Source of the DNA: Myxococcales bacterium
GTDB lineage: Bacteria; Myxococcota_A; Bradymonadia; REDH01
Direction: 5' to 3'
NCBI GenBank assembly: GCA_020633625.1
Contig: JACKDJ010000015.1
Location: 36,295-100,294 of the forward strand
Length of the DNA: 64,000 nucleotides
Within the stretch, counting starts at the first letter, position 1. The number at the start of each line of letters is the position of its first letter. Shown here in pieces: positions 24,888-32,753 of this stretch. Position numbers and translations under genes: made by a program. The notes under the pieces were generated by a model. It saw nothing but the letters and a program-made list of their open reading frames with translations, did no database searches and had not been told where the DNA came from.

Positions 24888-25670
24888 TCAGCCCGCCAGG
24901 TCAGACAGGTCGCCGAGCCCGAGCGACCGACCCAGCTCGAGCAGATCTGACGAGATCGGCGCACGCAGCGCGCTGGGACCCGTCGGGCTGATGCTCTCTC
25001 GAAGTGAGACGCGCGCCGCGTGCAAGGCGTGCCGCCAGTGACGCTCGCACGGCGGCTCTGCGTACCACGGCTCGCCGAAGAGCGGGTGGCCCAGGTGGGC
25101 CAGGTGGACGCGGATCTGGTGCGTCCGACCCGTCTCGAGCGTGCAGAGCACGGCGGATGCCGCGCCGTCGGCCGCGCGTCGGGCGACCGACACTCGTGTG
25201 GTCGCGCGCTGCCCGTCGGCGGTGACGGCCTGACCGCGGAACGCCCCACGCTCCACGTAGCCGATCGGCGCTTCTAGCCGCAGCGCTTCAAAGGCAGGGG
25301 ATCCGTGACAGAGCGCGACGTACGTCTTCTGCGCGCTCGGGAACCGCAACCGCTCTTGCCAGAGCGGCACGAGCGACCGCTTCGTCACGAAGAAGTTCAC
25401 GCCCGACGTGTCGCGGTCGAGCTGATGGACGGCCCAAGCCATCCGGCCGAAGTGTGCGATCAGCGCAGCCTGTACGCAGCTCGGATCGTCGAGGCTGCGG
25501 CCCGAGGTGGAGACGCCCGCGGGCTTGTCCACCACGACCAGTCCACCCTCCGCGAACAGGATCCGCGCCGCCAGCGCGTCGCCGGCCAGCGGGACCTCGT
25601 GGGCGGCGAACCGCGGCTCTTTGCCTCGCGTCGGCGGGCCTCCCCGCGAGCCTCCGCCGCCGCGCTTCAG
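24888..25670 (-). CDS. RluA-family pseudouridine synthase, probable CTG start
   Basis: Isomerises uridine to pseudouridine in rRNA or tRNA. The catalytic motif is HQLDRDTSGV (Asp in the HRLDxxTSG family motif); KTYVALCHG, GRTHQIRVHLAHLGHPLFG and VDKPAGVSTSG complete the signature. The first standard start in frame is GTG at 25535, which would cut into the core strand ILFAEGGLVVVDKPAG. The frame is open and family-like for 26 residues further up, and the only plausible start is CTG at 25670. This overlaps the TGA of the upstream gene as CTGA, the same geometry as the NTGA couplings elsewhere in this window. Length would be 260 aa. Confidence 0.85.
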   Translation of the reverse strand: MKRGGGGSRGGPPTRGKEPRFAAHEVPLAGDALAARILFAEGGLVVVDKPAGVSTSGRSLDDPSCVQAALIAHFGRMAWAVHQLDRDTSGVNFFVTKRSLVPLWQERLRFPSAQKTYVALCHGSPAFEALRLEAPIGYVERGAFRGQAVTADGQRATTRVSVARRAADGAASAVLCTLETGRTHQIRVHLAHLGHPLFGEPWYAEPPCERHWRHALHAARVSLRESISPTGPSALRAPISSDLLELGRSLGLGDLSDLAG

Positions 25671-26704
25671 AGGAAGAGCGACATCGAGAAGCCGAACCTG
25701 CGGTCTGCCGACGCCCGCACGTTCTGCTCGAACGCGAGGTCGCCGCCGAAGCGGTCCGACCGGAACCCCGCGCCAAGCGCCAGGAACATCGCGTCGGCGT
25801 TCTGGTAGCGAAAGCCGACTCGAAGCGGCGCCTGCTGGATCACCGCCTCGAGCCCGACCGCGGCGCCGTGCTCGAGTCCACCGTCAGCGAGCGTCGACGC
25901 ACGCCACTCGGCCTCGATGTGCACCGACTCCAGGAACAGCGCGGCGCCGCCACGGAACGTACGCCCGCCCGCGATCTCCTCGTGATTCAGCAGGTTGACG
26001 ACCGAGAAGCCGAGCGAGAACTGGTCCGAGGCGAGCGCGAGCACGCCCGCGTCGAGGGTGATCCCGCGGTCGTCGACGGCGTAGTTCTCGTCGACGTCGT
26101 CGAGCGATACCGTCGTCTGACCGTCAGTCCCGCGCTCCGTCCGTTCGGTGACGGTCTGCGTCCAGCGCCCCCGCGCGTGGCGGTAGTAGTGGACCCCGGC
26201 GCCCAGCGACAGTCGCTGCGGCACGACCGGCAGGGCAATGACGCCGTGGATGTCGTGGTCGACGATGCGCGCGCGAGTCGCGCTGACGACCTCGGCGTTC
26301 GCGTCGAACAGGTCCTGCAGCGCGGCGTTCTCGCCCAGCCCCAGCGAGTAACCAAACCCTGCCGCGAGCGACGAGTTCGTCTTCGCGTCGACCAACGAGA
26401 CGCCGAGCGAGTTGAGGTCACTCCCGAACGAGCGGATGTACGTCGCCGCGCCCTCGTAGATGGCACCCGAGATCACCGCAGCCGGGTTGGAGTACACGGC
26501 GCTCACGCCGCCGCCGCCGCCGACGAACGCGTCGCCCATCCCCATCGACCGGATCCCACGGACCTCCGGCGACGGTACAGCCCGCGCCGCGTCGCGAAAC
26601 GCGTCGGTCAGCGCGGCGTCGGCCTCGTCGATCTGCGCGACGGCCGCCGCCGGCGCAAGGAGCCCCGCCGCGAGCGCGAGGGCGCGGAGTCCGCTTCGGA
26701 TCAT
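25667..26704 (-). CDS. PorV/UPF0164-like outer-membrane beta-barrel protein
   Basis: 345 aa. A signal peptide (MIRSGLRALALAAGLLAPAAAVAQ) without lipobox is followed by RSMGMGDAFVGGGGG and AVYSNPAAV, the N-terminal signature of PorV, UPF0164 and FadL-like barrels. Alternating strands run to the end, which closes in an aromatic residue pattern (FGFSMSLFL) typical of a BAM-recognised last strand. ATG at 26704 is chosen because it starts the signal peptide; the frame continues upstream to 26884 as Arg-rich sequence. A TTGACA promoter lies 47 bases upstream. Coupled downstream to the pseudouridine synthase, an odd functional pair. Confidence 0.8.
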   Translation of the reverse strand: MIRSGLRALALAAGLLAPAAAVAQIDEADAALTDAFRDAARAVPSPEVRGIRSMGMGDAFVGGGGGVSAVYSNPAAVISGAIYEGAATYIRSFGSDLNSLGVSLVDAKTNSSLAAGFGYSLGLGENAALQDLFDANAEVVSATRARIVDHDIHGVIALPVVPQRLSLGAGVHYYRHARGRWTQTVTERTERGTDGQTTVSLDDVDENYAVDDRGITLDAGVLALASDQFSLGFSVVNLLNHEEIAGGRTFRGGAALFLESVHIEAEWRASTLADGGLEHGAAVGLEAVIQQAPLRVGFRYQNADAMFLALGAGFRSDRFGGDLAFEQNVRASADRRFGFSMSLFL

Positions 26705-26750
26705 GCTCGCTCGGACATGGAGTGCAGCGACGATGAGGGCCAACTGGACC

Positions 26751-26779
26751 GAGCTAACCGGCGGCCGGATCCGTGTCAA
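26751..26779 (-). promoter_or_regulatory. Candidate promoter of the barrel-protein gene
   Basis: Minus strand: TTGACA at 26779-26774, a 17-base spacer and TAGCTC at 26756-26751. Perfect -35, partial -10. Confidence 0.45.
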
Positions 26780-26863
26780 TTCGCCGCCACGGGCGGCCTG
26801 GCCCGCCGACCCGCTCCAGGACGTGCCGGCGCCCGCCGCGCCGCGGCGCGTCACGCGGCGAAG

Positions 26864-26892
26864 TTGAGTCGCGATCCAGCGCACGATAGGTG
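26864..26892 (+). promoter_or_regulatory. Candidate promoter of the crotonase gene
   Basis: TTGAGT at 26864-26869, a 17-base spacer and TAGGTG at 26887-26892, 49 bases before the ATG at 26942. Weak to moderate match. Confidence 0.3.
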
Positions 26893-26941
26893 CTCCTCAG
26901 CGCCTGGCCCGCAGCCCCAACCCTCGCCCCCGAGTCACGCC

Positions 26942-27742
26942 ATGAGCGACTACGTCGACCTACGCTACGAAGTCTCCGAGAACATCGCGACCATCACGCT
27001 CGACCGCGAGGAGTCCCGCAACGCCTACACGCAGGGCATGATCGACTCGCTCGTCCGCGCGCTCGACGCCGCAGAGTCCGACGACGACGTCCGCTGCGTC
27101 ATCATCACCGGCGCCGGCTCCACGTTCTCGGCGGGCGGAGACGTCAAGCTGATGCGCGAGCGCGGCGGGATGTTCGAGGGCGATGTCGTGCACCTTCGCA
27201 ACCAGTATCTGCGCGGCATTCAGCGCATCCCCCGCCGACTCGCGCGGTTCGAGAAGCCCGTCATCGCCGCGATCAACGGCCCCGCGGTCGGTGCCGGACT
27301 CGACCTCGCGTGCATGTGCGACATCCGCATCGCCGTCAACGGCGCGCGTTTCGGCTCGACCTTCGTCAAGATCGGCCTGATCCCCGGCGATGGCGGCGCG
27401 TACCTCCTCGCTCGAGTCGTGGGCTTCGCGCGTGCGCTCGACATGATCATCACCGGCCGCCTCATCGACACGCTCGAGGCCGAGCGCATCGGACTCGTCG
27501 GAGAGGTCGTACTCGAGGGCGACGTCCTCACGCACGCGCGCAAGCGAGCCCGGAAGATCGCCGAGAACGCCCCGCTTGCAGTGCGTCTCGCCAAGAGCGC
27601 GGTGTACCAGTCCTACGACCTCGGCCTCGACGCAGCCCTCAACCTCGCCGCGACCTACCAGTCCATCGTCCAGAACACGCCGGACCACGAGGAGGGCCTC
27701 GCCGCCTTCCTCGAGGGGCGAAAGCCCGACTTCCGGGGCTAG
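26942..27742 (+). CDS. Enoyl-CoA hydratase/isomerase (crotonase) family protein
   Basis: 266 aa. Crotonase fold: N-terminal ENIATITLDREESRNAYTQGMI, oxyanion-hole segments GSTFSAGGDVKLM and AAINGPAVGAGLDLACMCDIRIA, then FVKIGLIPGDGGAYLLARVVG, where the Gly-Asp pair replaces the catalytic Glu seen in true hydratases (usual pattern GxxPexGG). It may hydrate, isomerise or otherwise process a CoA thioester; the substrate cannot be inferred. ATG at 26942; the much longer in-frame ORF upstream is Arg-rich shadow of the barrel gene. Monocistronic, convergent with the next gene. Confidence 0.92.
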   Translation: MSDYVDLRYEVSENIATITLDREESRNAYTQGMIDSLVRALDAAESDDDVRCVIITGAGSTFSAGGDVKLMRERGGMFEGDVVHLRNQYLRGIQRIPRRLARFEKPVIAAINGPAVGAGLDLACMCDIRIAVNGARFGSTFVKIGLIPGDGGAYLLARVVGFARALDMIITGRLIDTLEAERIGLVGEVVLEGDVLTHARKRARKIAENAPLAVRLAKSAVYQSYDLGLDAALNLAATYQSIVQNTPDHEEGLAAFLEGRKPDFRG

Positions 27743-27851
27743 ATCGGGCGATCCCCGGCGGCGCAGTTGGCCCTGGCTCGCGGCTGAACGCGCGCCGCGG
27801 GACGCGGGTACCTCGGCGCGCCGTGGCCACCGACGTCCGCAGCGTACGCGC

Positions 27852-30800
27852 TTACTCGAACGCGATCGCGCAGACGCCAGGGCTCGGCGCATCCTGCTGG
27901 CGCCACCCTGTCGAGATCTGCTCGACCGACGCTCCGGCCGGCACGTCCGGCGCGTTCACCGCACCGACCGTGCCGTCCACGCCGAGGAACGAGTCCTCGT
28001 TGTTTGTGCCGTAGATGACGGTGTCGATCGGCACCGAACTCGCCGTCGGGGTCCCCTCGAACAGACCGACCGCGTCGGCCCGTGAGCCAGCGTTCTGGAT
28101 GTTCGGCGAGAACACGCGCGCGATCGCGAACGTCGGCGAGTAGTTGTCCGCAGAGCTCGTGGGCCCGCCAACGACGACGCAGCCGCCGTCAGCCAGCGTC
28201 CCCGACAGCGCATACGTCGCGCTCGCGTACGACCCACCACCGTAACCCAGCACGTAGCGCCCCAAGTCGACGGTCGCGCCGGTCGCGTTGTAGAGCTCGA
28301 CCCACTCGAGGTTGTTGTCGCCGGCGCTTCCGGTGTCTGCGTCGTAGAACACCTCCGAGATACGCAACCCGGTCACGGTGATCTCCTCGACCGAGATCGG
28401 CAGCGACAACGACCCTGCGCCTCCGGTCACGATCGCCTCGGTCGTCCCCAGGTCCACCGCCGTTAGCACTAGCGACGCGCGCTGCGCAAACGGGGCGATG
28501 TCGATCGTGTCTGACGCCACCGTCGCGACGAACGGATCGCCGACCACCACACCCAGCCCCGACCCGGCGCCGTCGGCCGGGATGTCGAGCAGCACCTGGA
28601 TCGTCACCGTCCCCCCTGGAGCAACGCGCGCGAGCGCCGGCTCGAAGCCGGTCGGCGACGGACTCCGGCCGGGCGCCACCGTCGTCAGCGTCGAGGTAAA
28701 GCTCGCCGTCCCGTCGGTCGCCGTAAGCGTGAGCGGGTCCGCGGAGTCTGCCACGCCAGTGATGTAGACGGTCGCCGACATCTCCCCGGGCGCGATCACC
28801 ACCGGGTCGATCGTCACGAACCCCGCGGGCTCGGCCGTCACCGTGATCGTCGTGCCGGATGCGGGCGCCGGTCGGTCCACCCGTACCGTGAGCGCCTCGG
28901 GATAGGTCGGCTGCGACGCCAGCCCGACGTGGAGGTACGCGCGCGACGGTCCGAAGCCGACGAGTCGCGGGGGACGCGAGACGACGAAGCGGACGTCGTC
29001 GGCGTCGCGCGGCGTGAGCTGCATGTTCCCGTTCGCGAACCAGACGGGTCCGGTCACGTCGAGCACCTCGCCCACCTCGGGGAACGGCGCGATCAGGTAC
29101 AGCCGGTCGTCGACGCGCAGCGACCCGGCGAGCACGAATTGGTTCGACGGCGCCGTGTCGCCCGTGCCAAGCGGCGGGTCGACGTCCGTCACCGCCGCCG
29201 CCTGAACGCTCACGAGGAGTGCCTCGTAGTCTTCGGCGTCGGCCCCGCCGGTGGCGACCGCGGCCGGATCGACGACGAGCGGCACCGGCACGCCGTAGCC
29301 AGCGTCGAGGATCTCGACCCCCGTCAGACCCGAGAGCTGGAGCTGGTCGAAGAACTGCGCGACGGTGCCACCCACCCGAACGAGGTCGCCCGGCTGCACC
29401 CCGGCGACCGCCTCCGCGCCACCGTGGTAGACCATGATTGCCGACCGACGTGCGCCGCTCGGCCCCCACTGCGTGTCGGGGACCTGAAGGAACATCCGGC
29501 TCGCCTCCATCGCCGTGACCACGCCCTCGATCGAGACCCGCTGGCCGACCGGGATCGTGCCGTCCTTGACCTCGTAGATCGTCGCCGGGCACGGCCCGCC
29601 GCCCGGGTTGGGCGCCAGCGGACAGACGTCGCAGGCATCGCCGACGCCGTCGCTGTCCTGGTCTGCCTGGTCGGCGTTCGCGGTGGTCGGGCAGTTGTCG
29701 ATGCCGTTGAGCTGGCCGTCGCCGTCGCGGTCGGTCGGATCGGGCCGCGCACAGTCCAGACCCCAGAGGGCCGGGCAGGGGTCGCACACGTCGCCGACGC
29801 CGTCGCCGTCGAGGTCGCCCTGGACGCCGCCGTCGATCGGTCGCACCGCGTTGAACACCTGGGGGCAGTTGTCGTCGGCGTCTGGGACACCGTCGCCGTC
29901 GCGGTCGTCCTCGGTCGGGATGCCGTCGAACTCGCCGTCCCGGAACGGCACGCACGAGGGCTCGCGATCGGGGGTGTCGCAGAAGAACAGCCCGTACGAC
30001 GACTCGTTCCCTGCAGCGAGCGAGTCGAACGACCCGCCGAACTCGTTCATGCAGACCGACGCGTCCACCCCGCAGACACCGCCCGGGAGCGGCTCGCACG
30101 GTCCGCCGGCCGCCCACGCGTCGACGATGGCCGTGTCGCCGAACAGCGTGTGGCCCCCGCGGATCACCAGGGCGACGTCGCCCGTCGACGCGCCGACCAC
30201 GGCCTCGTACGGGTCCTCGACACCGGCGCCGTCGAAGACCGCGATGTCGGCATACAGCCCGGCGCGCAGGCTCCCGATCGCGTCGTCCACATGCAGCGCC
30301 AGCGCCGCGTCCGACGTGACCATCCGCCACAGCCCCTCCGCGTCGAACGCGCTGCCGAGGTTGCGCTCGTTCAGCTCGCGGACGCAGGCCAGCTCACGGA
30401 GGATCGAGATCGACCCGGTCGGCGTCCAGTCGGTGCCGAGCGCCACGGGGACCCCAAGCGCCGTGAACAGCGTGACCTGCGCCGTATGGCCATACAGCGT
30501 GATGTTCGACCGCGGCGACCAAACGACCGCGCCGCCCTCACGGGCATACCGCTCCGCGTCTGCGCCCGTCAGCCCGATCATGTGGACGAACGCGGAGTTC
30601 GGCTCCGTCAGGTCCACCCCACCGCGGTCCGACGACGAGACGCACGCGAACTCGTTCTCGGCCGCTTCGTCGATGCCCTCCGAGACGTGCGCGAGATAGC
30701 AGTCTGCCGCGAGGACAGACGTCGAATCGATCCCGGGGTAGCTGCAGTCGTCCGTCCGCAGGCTCCCATTGCTGTCACCGAGCGGGAACGTCTCGTACGA

Positions 30801-31643
30801 GACCGTGCCCTGACCGATCTCGGCCGCCCCGCTGCGGTCGAGGTTCCGGAGAAAGCCGACCGCCTCGCCCGAGCCGGCCAGCGACGTCGTCCCGCCGAGC
30901 ACCTGCCTCAGCTCGCCCCACGCCATCTCTGCGCCGGACGCCCCGCCCGACGACGGGATCTCCGTGTGTCCGTTGAGCCCTCGGCGCCACTCGTGCCGGT
31001 GCTCGTACCGCTCGTCGGTCGCCGTGTAGGGGAAGTTCTGCGTGAACGTGATGTGGTCGTGGGCGTTGATCAACCCGGGCGAGATCACGCCGTCCGGGCA
31101 AGTGACCACCGTCGCCCCCACCGTCGCCGCTGCGTCGTCACAGTCGCAGCCGACGCACGCGATCCGGTCACCCACCAGCAGCACGCCGCCGCCCGAGTAG
31201 ACCCCCTGCGCCGCCAAGACCGTGCCCCGCAGCAGAAGCGCCTCGCCGCTGCCCGCCACCGCCTCGCAGCGATCGCCAGCCGTTGTCAGCTCGACCTCGC
31301 AGTCGAACTGCGGCAGGTGCGAGGTCGTCAACCACCCCGGCGAGAGCTCCGGCGGCGTCAGCGGAGCGTCTGGACCCGCGTCTGTCGCCGTGTCGCTGTC
31401 GGCGTCGACGTCGTCCGACGCGTCGCCGTCGACGCCCGCGTCCCCGTCGGGAACCACGTCAGCTCCGCCGTCCGCGTCCGTCGACACGTCGACGTCCGTC
31501 GAAGGATCTCCACCCACGTCGCCGGGAGTGGGAGAGGTCTCGTCGCCGCACGCAGAGACCCCCGCCGCCGCGAGCGTCGCAGCGAGCACGATCCGGTGCA
31601 GGAGCATGGGGCGCGGGGCGGCCGACTTCGGCGCAGTGCTCAT
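27852..31643 (-). CDS. Lipoprotein fusing amidohydrolase, thrombospondin-3 repeats, OB-like and lamin-tail domains
   Basis: 1263 aa. Signal peptide with lipobox VSAC (Cys32), then an Asp/Gly/Val linker to about residue 100. Residues 130-510 are an amidohydrolase: HDH at 195-197, His319 (LAHVSEG), His354 (FVHM) and Asp405 (LGTDWTP) are the expected metal ligands, as in AtzB/cytosine-deaminase-like enzymes. Residues 578-675 hold thrombospondin type 3 calcium repeats (DRDGDGVPDADDNCP, DSDGVGDACD). About 685-830 resembles an OB-fold module (GQRVSIEGVVTAME). Ig-like strands follow, and residues 1105-1263 form a lamin-tail domain (ISEVFYDADTGSAGDNNLEWVELYN). GGGAG precedes the ATG. A cell-surface hydrolase is likely; the substrate is unknown. 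Confidence 0.9.
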   Translation of the reverse strand: MSTAPKSAAPRPMLLHRIVLAATLAAAGVSACGDETSPTPGDVGGDPSTDVDVSTDADGGADVVPDGDAGVDGDASDDVDADSDTATDAGPDAPLTPPELSPGWLTTSHLPQFDCEVELTTAGDRCEAVAGSGEALLLRGTVLAAQGVYSGGGVLLVGDRIACVGCDCDDAAATVGATVVTCPDGVISPGLINAHDHITFTQNFPYTATDERYEHRHEWRRGLNGHTEIPSSGGASGAEMAWGELRQVLGGTTSLAGSGEAVGFLRNLDRSGAAEIGQGTVSYETFPLGDSNGSLRTDDCSYPGIDSTSVLAADCYLAHVSEGIDEAAENEFACVSSSDRGGVDLTEPNSAFVHMIGLTGADAERYAREGGAVVWSPRSNITLYGHTAQVTLFTALGVPVALGTDWTPTGSISILRELACVRELNERNLGSAFDAEGLWRMVTSDAALALHVDDAIGSLRAGLYADIAVFDGAGVEDPYEAVVGASTGDVALVIRGGHTLFGDTAIVDAWAAGGPCEPLPGGVCGVDASVCMNEFGGSFDSLAAGNESSYGLFFCDTPDREPSCVPFRDGEFDGIPTEDDRDGDGVPDADDNCPQVFNAVRPIDGGVQGDLDGDGVGDVCDPCPALWGLDCARPDPTDRDGDGQLNGIDNCPTTANADQADQDSDGVGDACDVCPLAPNPGGGPCPATIYEVKDGTIPVGQRVSIEGVVTAMEASRMFLQVPDTQWGPSGARRSAIMVYHGGAEAVAGVQPGDLVRVGGTVAQFFDQLQLSGLTGVEILDAGYGVPVPLVVDPAAVATGGADAEDYEALLVSVQAAAVTDVDPPLGTGDTAPSNQFVLAGSLRVDDRLYLIAPFPEVGEVLDVTGPVWFANGNMQLTPRDADDVRFVVSRPPRLVGFGPSRAYLHVGLASQPTYPEALTVRVDRPAPASGTTITVTAEPAGFVTIDPVVIAPGEMSATVYITGVADSADPLTLTATDGTASFTSTLTTVAPGRSPSPTGFEPALARVAPGGTVTIQVLLDIPADGAGSGLGVVVGDPFVATVASDTIDIAPFAQRASLVLTAVDLGTTEAIVTGGAGSLSLPISVEEITVTGLRISEVFYDADTGSAGDNNLEWVELYNATGATVDLGRYVLGYGGGSYASATYALSGTLADGGCVVVGGPTSSADNYSPTFAIARVFSPNIQNAGSRADAVGLFEGTPTASSVPIDTVIYGTNNEDSFLGVDGTVGAVNAPDVPAGASVEQISTGWRQQDAPSPGVCAIAFE

Positions 31644-31794
31644 GGAGGTACTCCCTTGGAAGACACCGGCTTTCTACACGAAGTCATGCCGAACTCCGCC
31701 AGCCAAAATCGCATTGCCGATCGAGTGACGAACGTGTAGCGTTATACGCACGTAAACGTCCGACCACGGGGGGAGGGGGCGCGCCCAGTCGGGC

Positions 31795-32646
31795 TCAGAC
31801 ACCCAGCCCGAGCAACGCACGCGCCGCCGCGTACTCGGGCGTGATCTCCCCGTCGTCACCGCGTACAGCCAGCTCCCTCGCCTCGAGCCCGCAAGGCTCC
31901 CGGCCGAACCGGTACACCGACAGGAACGGCGCCGTTTGCGCCGCGCGAGTACGCACGTCCGCTCGGTGCGTCAGGTGCAGTCCCGCAGCGCGTCCGGCCG
32001 CCAGCACGCGCGCGTCCCACGTCGTCTGGAATACGAGACAGAAACCACCGTTCGGCGTCAGCAGGCGGGCCGCCGCCTCGCAATAACCCTCGACCCCGCC
32101 GCGCAGCTCGAACCGACACGCCGCCCGCTGAGGGTCGGGAGAGACGATCCCCGTCGACACCGGCAGGTACGGCGGGGAGCCCGTCACCAGATCGAAGGAC
32201 CCGCCGAGCTGCTCGGGGCCCACGTCGCGAAGGTCACTCTCGACGATCGTGATCGGCGGCGCGTCCGGGAGCTCGGCGACACTACGTCGCGCCATCGCGA
32301 CACTCTGCGGCTGAGCCTCGACGCCGACGCACACCGCCGGGCGAAGCGCGTGTGCGGTCATCAGCAGCACAGACCCGATCCCGCAGCCAATGTCTGCGTA
32401 GCGTGCGACCGGCCGACCGGCCGTCGCCACCGCCAACCACGCGGTCAGCAGGTCGTCTGTCGACGTTCGGTGGCCGCGTCGCCGCTGCCAGATGCGCCAG
32501 CTCCCGACCAGTGCATCCGAGCTCGCGTCCGTCGGCCACTCGGGCCGCTCGCCCGCAGGCCCGCCGTCCGAGAGCGCGCCATCGACGACGGAAGGTGCGT
32601 CGATCGGTCGCGAGGATGAGTCACGGTTCTCGGAGCGCGCGGCCAT
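31795..32646 (-). CDS. TrmN6-like N6-adenine methyltransferase
   Basis: About 283 aa. After a disordered N-terminus, WRIWQRRRGHRTSTDDLLTAWLA is the entry signature of the YfiC/TrmN6 family. The SAM-binding loop is DIGCGIGSVLLMTAH, the acidic residue after beta2 is GVEAQPQSV, and the catalytic motif is SPPYLP in place of NPPY. TrmN6 methylates A37 of tRNA1(Val) in Escherichia coli; here the Ser replacing Asn is unusual and target identity is uncertain. ATG at 32646 starts MAARSENRD; the upstream frame to 32814 is Arg-rich. Confidence 0.82.
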   Translation of the reverse strand: MAARSENRDSSSRPIDAPSVVDGALSDGGPAGERPEWPTDASSDALVGSWRIWQRRRGHRTSTDDLLTAWLAVATAGRPVARYADIGCGIGSVLLMTAHALRPAVCVGVEAQPQSVAMARRSVAELPDAPPITIVESDLRDVGPEQLGGSFDLVTGSPPYLPVSTGIVSPDPQRAACRFELRGGVEGYCEAAARLLTPNGGFCLVFQTTWDARVLAAGRAAGLHLTHRADVRTRAAQTAPFLSVYRFGREPCGLEARELAVRGDDGEITPEYAAARALLGLGV

Positions 32647-32694
32647 GGTGGATCGTGGGGGAGTAGAGGTCGGCGCACGGGCGGCGCGGCGCCG

Positions 32695-32724
32695 TTGCCA
32701 GCGAGCGCGCCGAGCCTCTATAAC
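32695..32724 (+). promoter_or_regulatory. Candidate promoter of the 599-aa membrane protein gene
   Basis: TTGCCA at 32695-32700, an 18-base spacer and TATAAC at 32719-32724, 29 bases before the ATG. Both hexamers are 5/6 matches, the best pair in the window. Confidence 0.55.
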
Positions 32725-32753
32725 CGACCCCTCCCGAACACGCAGCCAGCCAC

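Noticed and set aside
28189..30330. 713-aa minus-strand frame within the amidohydrolase gene
   Set aside because: Wrong phase; Arg/Gly-rich sequence from codon third-position GC.
28929..31739. 936-aa plus-strand open frame
   Set aside because: Arg/His/Val-rich antisense shadow of the amidohydrolase gene with no domain or start signal.
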